Positions 52,455-64,000 of a stretch of DNA of 64,000 nt are shown piece by piece; position 1 is the stretch's first letter, and every line of letters starts with the position of its first letter. This DNA is from Todiramphus chloris collaris (lineage: Eukaryota; Chordata; Aves; Coraciiformes; Alcedinidae). The stretch covers positions 500,315 through 564,314 of the forward strand of contig JANVCC010000017.1 in NCBI GenBank assembly GCA_025345505.1, read 5' to 3'. Both the position numbers and the translations under genes were made by a program. The notes beneath the pieces were generated by a model, which did not search any database, was not told the DNA's origin, and saw only the letters and a list, made by a program, of their open reading frames with translations.

Positions 52455-55400
52455 TAATTATTGCTTTTTTTAAATTTATAATGTGTAGGCATTTTTGAGT
52501 TTATAGTGGTAGAGTTTTAAAATGGCATTTTTAAACAGTGTGAGCCACAAAGATGAAAATGCAGGATTTTTGAAAGGAAAAGCCAGCCCACTTTCCAGCG
52601 GAGAAGCACAAACTGTGTCTAGAAGATGCCAAATACCACAATTTTGGCTAAAATTCTCATGTGGGGAAGCAACAGTTCCACAGCAGATTGTTTCCATGAA
52701 CAATTCTTATTCAAGCAAATTATTTATCCATATGTGATTATTAGGAAACAGAAGGAAAGGAATGTCTTTAGTCTTGATGAAAATCACAAGCATTAATGCA
52801 AAATCTTGGACAGCAGAGAAGGCTTTTGAAATTTTTGTCTTATGGCTCACTACTGTTCTGAATCTCAGAGAATAATTTAATATTTATACAATGAGATACA
52901 GAATTTTACATGTACTGCACTTCCTTGCATACAAAGATATGCTTTCTGAGTCAGCTTGGACTCTCCTTTTATTGAGGGATAGGCTTTAGCAATACATTTC
53001 TCATCAGTTTCAAGCTTAAATCCTGGCCACAAAAAAAAATCCAAGGTGTATAGATAAGCAAAATGTCAAACATTTTGTTTTGGAAGCCTTTCAGGTACAT
53101 AGTGTCATCTTTGAGAATAAATAAAACAGACAAACCTCTGTCTTTACATACTTTTTCAAAGACAAACTACTGTCTTTACTTGTAACAGACAAATAATGAA
53201 GCTTCAAAATAGGTGCAACTAATTAAACTAGAGAAAACCACAGAAATTTTGATCAATAAGAAAAAAAAAGAAAAAACACCCTAATAATGCTATTACTTGT
53301 CTTACGAATTCCATACATGCAAGAGATTTAATCTAGAGTGGTTCTTTGCTAACCAAGATGTGAAAGAAGCAAATGTGATATGTAATTTGGACAAAAGCTT
53401 TAGAATTAAATTGAGTATGACTCCACACAATGGCTTACATATGTGGCAGCTCCATTTTTGTGTTTGCAGAGCAGTGGCTCTGGCCACTGTAAGTGATTCT
53501 GACTTCCCTTGGGAAGTCCCTTCCCTAGATTGTGATAAGTCTGTGAAAAGAGGGATCTTCTCAGCCCACAGTGAAGTTAGGTCTCCTCTTAGGATCACAA
53601 ACCATCAAAGAAATGCTCAGCTGAGTTACCTGAGACCTGGCTTTATCAGCATTGACCACATAGGGAAGTGTGACCATTAAAGCTAATGTTCCTACTTCTG
53701 CACCCTAAATTTTCAGTTCTTACTGCTTCAGACACCTTTCTGATGTGAGGAAAATGTCTACAGGTATCAGGATCAACACAACAATTTGACATGTCTCAGA
53801 GAAAGTACCCTAACTTGGACAACTAGGTAGTTGGCTTTCACTAATATTTCTTGATTAGGAAACACCTTACCACTACTTTAATTTTAACAAAACAGACACA
53901 GGAATGCTGAAAAGGAAGAGGGGTATCACACTAAAAATAAATAAATAATGAAATTATGTCTTCAGAAGTGACAAGTCATCCTCAAGAACAAATATCGTTT
54001 GTTAGCTGAATCAAAAATCAAACTCTTTGTCCATCTGAGGTAGCACTGCTTTCAAACATATTTTTTCATTGACTCAACTGAACCTACATACAAGTGGATG
54101 AATCATCATCCTTTCTAAAGGGTCACAAACATTTAGTCACACTCGTTGCATTTTCTGGTACATGCACATAGTCACTCCCCATCATCTTACTACAGGGAAC
54201 AGTTAAATCAAGTATATACTTGCTTTCAATATTGTGATTTAAAACTGTAGCAGAGGAAACATCCATGCAATAACATCTCAGCTGGCTGGTGATCATTTTC
54301 ACTTGGTAAAAATGCCAGTATTTGTTTGTTCAGAATAGAGGTTACACCCTTAAGTGCCAGGGGGACTATGTTTGTTCTTGCTGTCCTGTGTCAAAACCCA
54401 GCTGAGCAGGAGGATTTACTGAATGTGTTTTACAACCAAGATTTGTTCAGGGAGTTCCTCTACACTTGCTGTTCTTATTCCCAACAAGCTTGTTTGCACT
54501 AAGTGAGATACTAATTAAAATGACATACTTAAAAGAGCAAGTATACCTACTCTGCTTGAGCTCAGGTAGGAATTTAAAATGGGTTCTTCCACCTTTTTCC
54601 CATCTGGAGAAGTCAAGTGTAATTTTACAGAGACTTAATATATGCCTATAGGAGCTAAACAGCTAACTAAATAGACAGTTTTCCAATACAGTCCACTTGG
54701 CTACAAAAAAACTACACAAGATACATAGTTCACTACCTAAATATGATGTGGCTTTTTACTAAATAAAAAAAAAAAAACCCAACCAACTGTTGCTTGAAAG
54801 CATAATTTCCACTTGAACTATTACTAATAGAGGCCATTGTCTGTATGAGGAAATGAGGACATTAAAAGACAACATCTATTTCTTTTGACAAATTCAAATT
54901 TTTACGCATGACAAACTGATAGTCTGTCAACAACAGGCTCCATAAGACAACCTGTGCATGTGGCACCACTGTTACCTGAGGTTGTGGTACACCTGCTCTC
55001 TGTCACTGGCATTCCCTTACTGCAGGACAGACCAGCCTAATCCTCATTTCACTACCATTCTATTTTTTACCCTACGTCAGTGCTGAGGTCAATTTTCATA
55101 TTTCATGAATGGCAAGAATCATGTTATACTTGGGTTTCACATTACCTGATGATATATGCTCATGACTAACACTCTTTAAAACCTTCATTTGGGTACCAAT
55201 AATGTGATTCAGTATGCTCAGAAGGTGGGGAATAAGAAGAAAAAAAAACCCATCAAAAAAAGCTTGCTTTGGTTTGGTTTTTTTTGTTGTTTGTTTTTAT
55301 ATATATATTTTTTTTCTCTTTGAATATTCCTACTGTAGACAATGTAATTTATGAAGGTAACATACATACTATATAATTTTCTTACATTGAAAAGAATGTA

Positions 55401-56779
55401 AATTTTCCATTTTTTTGTTCTCACTGTCCAAAACTCACCAAAACAGATGTACTTATTCATACGACAAGTAAGTGAAATAACAGCTCACAATATTACAAGA
55501 CATTTTGACTAGACACTAAATTGATATATTTATCAATATTAAAGTTCTGCACATTGTTATATGCAAATATGTTTAATATATTTGTTATATTTAACATAAT
55601 AAGTTTCTGTTTTGGCTACCAGCAGATAGCATGTATATGTACCTCAAATCACCACAACTAATGATGGTTACTTAGTTAAAATGATTGGCATATGCTGCTT
55701 TTGTAACGTCAGGCAATAAATGACCCAGACTCCAAAGGAATTTATGTAAGAACTTGCATTTGTGAATCTTGATCTCTGTTTATAATTAATGAAAATAATA
55801 ATATCAGCTGAATATCTCTTTAAAACCATTCAAGATTGACTGTAGTACAATGAATAAGAGAGAATAAGAGACTTTGGTTTGTATTTTAGTTGCATTTTTT
55901 TGTGTTAAGTAATAACTTATTAATGTCTTTCAGAAATCCATGCAGCTTTTTGTTGAATTGTACTCCATATTATGCCCATAATTTAGCTATTTAAAAAAAA
56001 ATATAATATTGTACTTATAATACAGAGTTTAATTCTAAACTCAATTGTTCACTTGACACACTTATGAAAATAGTTCAGTGAAGATAGCAGCAGCCTGCCT
56101 GGTGCTATACAAAGGAAACAGATGACCAGCAACCAGTCTACAAATTCATATCAGCCTGAAGGCAGCAGAATAAAAAGCATCCAAGAGGTACCATCCATCT
56201 GAACAAGCTAGAGCAGACTGGTTCTCGCAGACAGAAAGATGACATAATTCTTTGGACCATGGAAAACCATATATAAACACCAGAGATATGCAATGGAGCT
56301 TGGGGAAGATGATTCTGGCTTCCTGACTCGAAGAGCTGCTGAACACAGTCAGCTCAGTCTCAAAGACTAAATCAGGGCTAACAATGTGGCATCAAACTCA
56401 CAGCATCACATATACCTAAGGCCACAGCTGAACAGTGCTTGATTTTTAGTTATTAACCTATTGATTGTCTAGTAGTTGAGAACACATAAATGCCTCCTGA
56501 AATTTTGAAATTTGCCTGGTGTCTCGGTCTCCCAGAATACTCCTTTTACAGGGGTCCACAAATCTAACTATTACAACACATTAGTGTCATGGGTTTACAA
56601 TGAACTGGAATAGCCAGTGATAGCTGAAAAAAGTCCAGAAGGCAAAAGTAAAAGACAGTCTATTGGAGTTCCACATATGCACTGCAAATCTTACCATCTT
56701 CCAAACTTAGCATGAATTTCTGAAAGTGAGAAAAGAATACTCCCAAAGATATCCCTTAATGCATAAATCAAGGAAGTGT

Positions 56780-56805
56780 AAAAAAAAAAAAAAAAAAAAA
56801 AAAAA
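56780..56805. repeat. A homopolymer
   Basis: Twenty-six consecutive A, the longest pure A run in the window. Confidence 0.93.
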
Positions 56806-57874
56806 GGAAGAGACAATTCTATTTTTCCTTTCAAGAGTTCAGTCCAACAATTTGCTGAAAGAAAAGGAGACTGTGCTTTAACATGAAAGGGACTTAGGAA
56901 AAAAAACGAACATCATAAGTTGCATCTTTTTTAGAACAATTCTGGTCAATGTGACCCACAGCAGATGACTGGCTATAAAACCAGTATCCCTAGTGTTGAT
57001 ACCAAAATTTTGAGTGATGGAAGTCTCCAGATCTTAATTGCTCTGGACAGATGAAGAGGCATGCCCTCAGTATCATGGGCACCCTCTTTGGCTTGCCTGA
57101 ATGAGGTTTCTAATGGCTGGACCTGAATGGCCTGAAGGGCTACACAGTGTTTCTGTTCGGATTACTGCAAAAGCAGACATTATGTCTGACTCAACACATT
57201 CTTCACAGAGTAACTGGGCCTTCAGGAAGTAGCTATGCAAATGTCAGCACAATATATGGACCATTTATGGACATGATGTATGTAGTAGTGAGAGAAAGTG
57301 GATTACACAATGCATATGTTTATACAGTTCATAAAGGTTAACCTCAACTTCTGCTATGCATGTTAATTCAGTCTCGAAAACACATCCACTCTAATTAGAA
57401 AGTGTTATTTACTGTAGAGTGCAGGCTTGCTCGGGCAACTTCTTGACATTAATTATTCTTTGAATGCTGGAATGTAAAACAAGAAATGTAAAAAAATGTA
57501 TGAGTAATGCTGGTGTCATTTAGTGTCACGCAGTGTTAAAACAATAAGGACCATAATGAGCCTTTATTCAAAGATACTTACAAAATAAACATCTGTTTTG
57601 TTGGAGTTCATTACTGCTTTCCCAATTTGCTATTACTCTCTAAGCCAGAAAACGTGTATGAAAAGTTCTAGGAAATTTAGCTTTCTTATTCCTACTAAAT
57701 GATTTAAGCCCCAAAGAATGATAGACATTGTGATCTGGGGAGGAATGTCACCTTCAAGTTTTCCTTTTTCCTGGTATGGAAACATATTTTCTGTAGCAGT
57801 TTTAATATTTTTGTTGAGCATTGTAGTGCTTCTACTTAAAAGCTCTTCTTATAATGGTACAGAAATTTTAATAG

Positions 57875-58140
57875 AGCTTCTAGCAATAGGAAAAGGGATA
57901 ATGGTTTTAAACTAAAACCAGGAAGATTTAGATTAGATAGAAGGAAGAAAGGTGGTGAAACACTGGAACATGTTGCCCAGAGAGGTGGTAGAAGCCCCAT
58001 ACCTAGAAACATTCAAGATCAGGTTGGATGGGGTTCTGAACTATCTGGTCTACTTACAGATGTCCCTGCCCATGGCAAGCAGTTTGGACTACATGACCTT
58101 TAAAGGTCCCTTCCAACCTAAATCATTTTATGATTCTATA
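57875..58140 (+). mobile_element. CR1 LINE, short 3' fragment
   Basis: The plus strand reads GGAAAAGGGATAATGGTTTT, then CACTGGAACATGTTGCCCAG, then CTACATGACCTTTAAAGGTC and CCTTCCAACCTAAATCATTT, ending ATGATTCTATA. This is a 5'-truncated CR1 end. The 5' edge is approximate. Confidence 0.92.
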
Positions 58141-59299
58141 CCACTGGAAAAACCAGAATGCCAGTCTCATCCTAGAGGAAGTTCTACTTTGAGAGTCCAA
58201 GATGAAGCCTCTATCAGGCTACACAGTATGAAAATAGTTTGAAACACCACAAATATGCTTATCCTACCAAACTGACAAATGGGAGAAGTGGGGATAAAGC
58301 TCACTGAGTCTCAAACAGCCACACTTCACTGAACTTTCACATTCTGTAGTTCAAAATATTTAAAATACAGTTGATACTCAGTATTTTTCATTTCTACACC
58401 AAATTATATAATTTGTGTAACAACAAATCAGAATTACTTTCTAGAATGCATTATCTTAAAAGCAATAATTAAAAGATAAAAATGAGATTATATGAAGAAC
58501 TTTTCAGAGGAAACATGACTGTTTCCTGTTTTAAAATCATGTTTGCATACTTCTAATTAGTTCAAATTAATATACAATAAGTTGAAAAGATATCAGTAAT
58601 CAAGTATGCATTTTAAAATTTAAGAGGTGTTTTGACTAATAGTTTGTTATTCATTCAAGCAGCTGCTCTCTATTCTACATTTCTTGGTTCACTGACATTT
58701 TAGAAAAAACTTGTGTCTTCAGAGTTCCAATAAAAAGGAATCATTTTTTGAGTTGACTGCAAATCATTTAAAACACATACATTTAAATGCAGGGGAACCA
58801 AACCCTTTGCAACAATCTACCTTATGTTAATTAAGTCCTCTTTTAAAGGACTATAAAGTTTATGATCAAAGCTCACAATGGTCCATATGTGCTCCCTTGG
58901 ATAAAAAAAATAATGGTGAGTATACTTCTATCTGGATTGCTGTGAGAATATATAGTGCTCCAGACTCTTTGAATATCTTTCCCTACACAGCTAAGTATAA
59001 TCTTAAGACCTGTTTAATGTCCATATGGTTTCACATCCATGCAGAAAACAAAGACTCATTTCACTAAAAGTGGAAAGTTTGTAATTCAGCACCACAAAAG
59101 AATAGAATTACTGTTCTATAACACAACATATAAATCTCATGCCTTAAGTTAAGATAGTAAAGATAGTAACAGGTAGTTCAAGATGGTCTTGGGGACTAAG
59201 GGACATATCAGGAATGCTTCTCCTCCAAAAGTGACCATACGAAAAGTGAACAGGACAAATAAAAGAACTACATTGTTGCTTTTGTGGAATGCAAATTTA

Positions 59300-59430
59300 G
59301 TTTTGTTCAGGGACAACCAGAGATACTCAAGACTTTAGTGGTCAAGGCACTAGGCAACCTGATCTAATTTGACCCTGTATTACACTCCAGAAGTCCCTTC
59401 TAACTGCAACTATTCCATGATTCTATGATC
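59300..59430 (+). mobile_element. CR1 LINE remnant, 3' end only
   Basis: A degraded CR1 3' end is visible as GGCAACCTGATCTAATTTGA, then AGAAGTCCCTTCTAACTGCA and ATTCCATGATTCTATGATC. About 130 bp are recognisable. Confidence 0.82.
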
Positions 59431-60369
59431 CTGCTCCTTTTGTGACAGAATTAATTTAAGTTAGTGCTGCGTGCTGCCTATAAATTAAATCTGAACTCCC
59501 ACATGGTGGAAATGCTTTTCTTTGAGCATGACAGTTAATGAATTATACAGCAAAGAAATTTTTATAAATAAAAATTGAATTAAATTTCCAGTTTCATCTG
59601 AATAATTGTTACAAGACCAGATCTTGGTGCTGGAATATTTCAGATTTATGATGATGGAAATAAGCCAAAGGACATTTTACATACTAAATGTCAGTCTACA
59701 AATAACCTTCATAATTTACATGGATAAATAATTGATATTGCCATACCCAAGTAAGTTAGCAGAAGAAAACAATTATTCTAGGGCTGTTGTCAAATAGTTA
59801 ATAAACAGAGTGGGGCTAAGAAGCGGGAATAAACATGCTTGAGAACTCCTAAGACAATTCTAAACATAAAGAGATATATACAAGATCTTTTTGTTTCACA
59901 TTCTATGTAAGAACTATCCCAATAAACTCAAAATACAAATCCCATTTGGTATCAGAACTAGCTTTAAAACATTTCTAGTATTATTCCTCCTATATGTGTT
60001 GCATTAGCCTGCCTCCAAGCTACAAACCAGTGAATTAAATTCATGAATAATTAAAATAGATTTCTATTTTGTCATAAATCAAATCACTCTTTTGTGGGTA
60101 GACCACACTTCACACCAAATTACCTCTAATGACAGCAGAATCCCGAAGACAAAGAAAAGCAACTGGCAGGGACAGAGGCACATAGCACTCTGCCAGATCA
60201 TTGACTTAAACGTGAGATATAAAAGCTGGTCATTCACACTTATACAAGAGAAAAGGTAAGTAGTTCAGGGGTGTGGTGTTTTTTAAAAATCTGTGCTATC
60301 ATAAATGATGACATGAATGAACAGCATTTAATTGCACATTGCATTATCAACCAAAAGAAGCTGGGGAGG

Positions 60370-60700
60370 AAGCTAGCAAGTGGCAGCTGCAGTACAAGCA
60401 GAAGGATGCATTTCTTCACCCAGTAGGTAGAAAAGCTGTGGGACTCTTTGCCAACAGGAGGCTGCAGATGCTAAATGTGACCTGAATTTATGGAATTACT
60501 AAGCAAGTTCAAAGAGAAATTCTCTAAAGCTTCTTAAGCCCCAGAACCCATTGGTGGATCAGAAAGTCCTTGAACTGTTGGAGACTGTAAGGTTACAGGA
60601 AAACAAATTATGATATGTTTGCTCTACTGATATATTTTTCCATAACCTTTTGCTTTGGGACTCTGCTGGAGACAGGATACTCACCTCAACAACTTTACCA
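60370..60700 (+). mobile_element. Possible ancient CR1/L2-like LINE remnant
   Basis: The plus strand shows GAAGGATGCATTTCTTCACC, GGACTCTTTGCCAACAGGAG, then CCCATTGGTGGATCAG and, further on, CTGCTGGAGACAGGATACTC. The order resembles the 3' region of old amniote CR1/L2-type LINEs (elements reading roughly 'actccttgccacaggag' and 'gctggagacaggatactgg'). The match is loose and rests on remembered family patterns, so edges and family are uncertain. Confidence 0.45.
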
Positions 60701-61007
60701 TAGGGCTTTTACATATTTGTAAAGGACTTTTCTATACATATAAATGAAACCTGCAGCTCTCGTTTTTAGTTCTGGGACCTGACCTGGTTTTGTCATGATA
60801 TTGCTTATTTACATGTCCTTCAAATTGCCCTCTGTGACTTCATGTTTAGGGATTACATGTAGTTTTTTAGATATGTGTATCCCAGGGCCCCAGCAAAATC
60901 CATTTTGAATACTGTATTCACTTTGACAAATATCTACCCTGTTAGAACTCCTAACATTATCACATTCTCTTCTAATTTATAAACAGCTTGTCCAAGCAAG
61001 GGTATTT

Positions 61008-61026
61008 AAAAAAAAAAAAAAAAAAA
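61008..61026. repeat. A homopolymer
   Basis: Nineteen consecutive A, about 300 bp beyond the possible ancient LINE remnant. Confidence 0.93.
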
Positions 61027-62667
61027 TTATTTGAGATTTATAAATGGCATTAGTTTTCAAATAGGCAACCAATTGAAAATAAAGATACACTGCTGAGTCT
61101 CCAGTGACATACCATACCACCTCATTGAAACATTCTGAAGTTATTTTGCTTAATGGTCTGAAAAATTCTAAATGAATGTGATTTAAGAATATAATCCTTA
61201 ATAAAAAAATAAAAAACTAGAAATAGAATTTAGAAGCTTAGTTTACTAAATATGACACTGTAACAAGAAAATGACATCTTGGAATCTAAGTATTTCGAAA
61301 TCTATAATGCTAAGCTCTTAGAAACCATAAATAGGTACATTTACATAATAATTTGAAAAATTTTTACTGTCCAGTAAACTACTGTGCCTGTCTTCTTCTT
61401 GATAGTAGTCTCTTAAAACTTGAGGACTTAAGTAGCTGAAAATTATAAACAGAGAGAAGCCTGAGTTGCCTACGCAATCTCTCCCATGCTGACATTGCCT
61501 CAAATATGGTATCTGTTTATTCAGTAATTATTCAGACAGAAGGAGGCTATGAAAAAGGTTTGTTTCCATCACTGTATGAGTTTTAACAAATTAGTATTAC
61601 CTATTATGAGGCTTTGAAGAATATAATTATAAATTCCAACTGCCTCTTGAAGACAGACTTCCCCACAACTACTAATTGGCAATATCAAAGTGCTTCTAAG
61701 GAAAGCAAACTCACCACTTTTACACAAAAGCAATCTCATCCCTAAGAAACCACCTACATGTCACAGTGGAATCAGTGGAAAAAGAATATAAAATGCAGAG
61801 TCTGCCAGCATTTTAATTTCTATAAGAAAGAGCCCACCAACATGCAACAGCCAAACAAAAATGTGGAAGAAAAGAAGGAAGCAAAGATAGTTTGACTTGT
61901 TTGGAAGTACTACAACTGAACATCTTCTGCGGGTAGTGTGATACTTTTCTGACAGATCAATCCACTATCTCTGTAAGGCGAGTTTACGTATGTTTAAGTA
62001 TGGTGCTGTGACTTTATATTAAAATTGTTTAATTGATCTTTATTAGTATTAACATTTGCTAGTATTCCTCTGGTATCTAAAGATTTCAGTCAAACACGAC
62101 AACCATATTTTGCTGTGCTCAGAACACATGCACAAAAAGTAATGATGGTTGTCCTGAGGAGCCCAAAACCAAATTTCAAATAACATGTTAGTTTCCCAGT
62201 GGCTTGCCTTCTTCCATGAAGGAATATGTTCCTGAAGGCCGAGTTTTAGTTTTACATTCCTGTCAGAACTGAAAACTCCACAACTAAGAGGCACTCTAAT
62301 TATGATGATCACTGCAAGCCAGACATGTCAAGGATCCTATCTCAATAACTGCAGGAGATCAGGATGTTTTCTCTTGGATAGGAACTGACTCCAGTTTAAA
62401 GTCCCAAGGTTCTAAAAAATATCTGTGCATGAGTCACTTTTTAAGTCTACCTGTAGCAACGCCTTTATTTCATTCAGATCTGAAGACAACAATATAGTCT
62501 CATCAATGTTCCTCTCCTGTTTTCTATGTAAACTCACATAACATGTAAAAGTTTCAATCCTGCAAAACATGTTACACTTACAGTGGGTCCATACTACTTT
62601 GGTATGGCATACAAATAATTAATAGAGATAAAAACTACAGCCTAATTTTTTTTTTGTCTCATTCCAA

Positions 62668-62691
62668 CCCCCCCCCCCCCCCCCCTCCCCC
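62668..62691. repeat. C homopolymer (C18, T, C5)
   Basis: Eighteen C, one T and five C. On the gene (minus) strand this is a G run of 18, rare in this AT-rich context. Confidence 0.93.
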
Positions 62692-63180
62692 AGTGTTTGG
62701 TAACTTCTTAATAATGCTACTGAAAGAACAGTATTGTCCTATTCATCACTTTACTTAGAGTAACTTCAAAAAGCAGTAACAGATTACATAGAAATTCAAA
62801 CTGCCCAAGAATTCCACAGATGTTTCTCTACCTTAAATTCACATTTTTATGGTTAGACATTAAAATGTAGATAATACCTGTTTATGTCTTCCGCTACAAC
62901 ATTGAGACCCACCAGGGTGTAATTTGGCAGAACATAGGTCCATACCTCAGATGCACTAAAAGCATTCTTGGGTCATCAACACCTGCAGTGTGTATTAACG
63001 TACTACTAAAAGACAACCCAGAGAGTCTTAATAACATTAAAATATATCTACTTACAAAGTAAGTGGGTTAAACACACAGAAAACTACACTCCTATAACAC
63101 GAGTCAATTCTCATCACTAGAAACTAGCATACTATCTTTTCAGATCAAGTTCCCTTTTATACATGGAAAGTGAAACCTAC

Positions 63181-63981
63181 TGCCATGGTTTAGGGTCAGG
63201 GCAGCCCTCTAGACCTATAACAGATGCTCTCTGTTAACTGCCCTCCCTCCCTCAAGAGGAAGAGAAAGGGAATAAGAAAGAGAGATTTAGTGATTAGAAA
63301 AGGAAGCAGGACAGCTTTAATGAAAATGAAATTAATAATTATAAAAATGGAATATATACAAATATATACAAAACCAGTATTGAACTCAATCCCCTGATGG
63401 TAATTACATCACTGTCACCACTGATGCTGTGGAGCAGGCACTGGAAGAGTCACAGACTGGGGCCCGCAGCAGACAGGAGCTGTGTTCAAGAGCTGGATTC
63501 TGGTACTGGATTCAGGAACACACAGAATGGGATCAAAGGCAGAACAGACAGAGTCCTCCTCAGATGCTCCGAGGAACAACCCAGAAGAGGACCCAAGCCA
63601 AGATGAGCAAAGCTGGCAAATCAGGCCAAGAGGGCAAAGAGAGGGAGACCCTCGTGATCCCTCAGCTTTTTACCAAATATGACGTCTATGGGATGGCATA
63701 CCTCATTTGTCAGTTTAGGGTCACCTGTCCTGTCTGCTCCTCCCTGAAGGTGTGGCCTTTTACTTTCTACATCCCCCAATATGGTACACAAGATCCATCA
63801 GCAACCTTGGTCTGCACACCAATCCTTGGTAGTAACTCTAAACACTGAGCATCATCACTGCTAGAGGCAGACACTGTCTGTGAAAACAGGCTGCTAACTT
63901 CAGACAGTACAATTAGAAGAACAGAGCTGAAAAGTAAAACCACTGAACAGAATTAGTTCTGTTGTCACGCAAACCAGGACA
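63181..63981 (-). mobile_element. Complete solo LTR of an endogenous retrovirus (ERVL-like)
   Basis: An 801-bp element has LTR termini: read on the minus strand it starts TGTCCTGGTTT and ends AAACCATGGCA, an imperfect inverted repeat with TG...CA ends. It is flanked on both sides by CCTAC (63176-63180 and 63982-63986), a 5-bp target-site duplication as usual for ERVL-type elements. On the minus strand a TATA-rich stretch (63349-63370) precedes an ATTAAA polyadenylation signal (63316-63321), consistent with a U3-R-U5 order. No gag, pol or env sequence adjoins it, so it is most likely a solo LTR left after recombination. Open frames inside it (63397-63848, plus) are antisense and not viral genes. 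Confidence 0.85.
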
Positions 63982-64000
63982 CCTACCCTTCTCCCTACAC

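Larger units (their letters stand above)
1..64000 (-). other. DMD: Dystrophin gene (DMD), internal part: exons 3-7 with flanking introns
   Basis: Five minus-strand exons in the right order, lengths and phases for dystrophin exons 3 to 7 lie between 44187 and 24356. Dystrophin is the large cytoskeletal protein that links F-actin to the dystroglycan complex at the muscle membrane, and these exons give most of its N-terminal actin-binding domain. The paralogue utrophin is excluded because the exon 5 and exon 6 proteins carry dystrophin-type stretches ([35 protein letters not shown]) where utrophin differs. Total coding sequence is 556 bp. Neither the promoter, exon 1, exon 2 nor exon 8 onward is visible, so both window ends are inferred to be intronic. 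Confidence 0.93.
44188..64000 (-). other. DMD: DMD intron 2 (3' part)
   Basis: At least 19.8 kb of sequence precedes exon 3 on the minus strand. I looked for the 62-bp exon 2 (reverse complement of the TFTKW-type coding stretch) and did not see it. The stretch is AT-rich with many short chance open frames. It contains four or five plus-strand CR1 fragments, a truncated and a complete LTR on the minus strand, long A or T runs, and a C run at 62668-62685. In human DMD, intron 2 is also one of the largest introns. Confidence 0.8.

Noticed and set aside
53455..53510. Possible micro-exon (TTTGTGTTTGCAG acceptor and GTAAGTGA donor about 20 nt apart, plus strand)
   Set aside because: It is on the strand opposite to DMD, very short, and has no partner exons. 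Such site pairs are expected by chance.
7671..61026. Long A runs as tails of processed pseudogenes
   Set aside because: None of the sequences preceding the A runs showed a coding frame or a SINE promoter, so they are treated as simple repeats.
63397..63848. 139-codon plus-strand open frame
   Set aside because: It lies inside the solo LTR, antisense to it, and has no protein-family signature.
44188..64000. DMD exon 2
   Set aside because: I searched by eye for the reverse complement of a QKKTFTKW-type coding stretch with a splice acceptor and found none. Exon 2 most likely lies beyond the window.
1..64000. tRNA genes, CRISPR arrays, bacterial-type operons
   Set aside because: No B-box-like GGTTCGAANCC stretch with a cloverleaf, no regularly spaced direct repeats of CRISPR type, and no dense coding were seen; the sequence is vertebrate intron.

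Overview
The window looks like bird genomic DNA: AT-rich, almost without long open reading frames, and scattered with CR1 LINE fragments (typical 3' ends with repeated ATTCTATG-like octamers). It also holds an endogenous-retrovirus-type LTR of an avian-looking kind, and I saw no Alu, L1 or other mammal-specific SINEs. A non-avian reptile is a weaker alternative.

The only gene I can support is dystrophin (DMD), on the minus strand, and the window appears to lie entirely inside it. Five consecutive coding exons, matching mammalian exons 3 to 7, read from high to low coordinate: exon 3 (44095-44187), exon 4 (43048-43125), exon 5 (39978-40070), exon 6 (31973-32145) and exon 7 (24356-24474). Their lengths of 93, 78, 93, 173 and 119 bp equal those of the human exons. 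All have AG acceptors and GT donors, the phases join without a break, and together they encode most of the N-terminal actin-binding domain (two calponin-homology domains). Exon 2 and exon 8 were not found, so 44188-64000 is taken as part of intron 2 and 1-24355 as part of intron 7.

The introns hold repeats. Minus-strand CR1 copies lie at 3740-5010 (old, degraded), 13521-14326, 20078-20434 and 20435-21170. Plus-strand CR1 copies lie at 37490-38415, 38980-39338, 47138-47327, 57875-58140, 59300-59430 and perhaps 60370-60700. A complete solo LTR with a 5-bp target-site duplication lies at 63181-63981, and a truncated relative at 52172-52454. Several homopolymer tracts and one small palindromic tandem repeat (14436-14505) are also present.

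No second gene, RNA gene, CRISPR array or new multi-gene system could be supported. The findings are mostly local: amino-acid changes in the actin-binding domain, a long T-rich tract (minus strand) just upstream of exon 3, weak donors after exons 6 and 7, the dated LTR insertion, and a few unexplained open frames or GC-richer patches.
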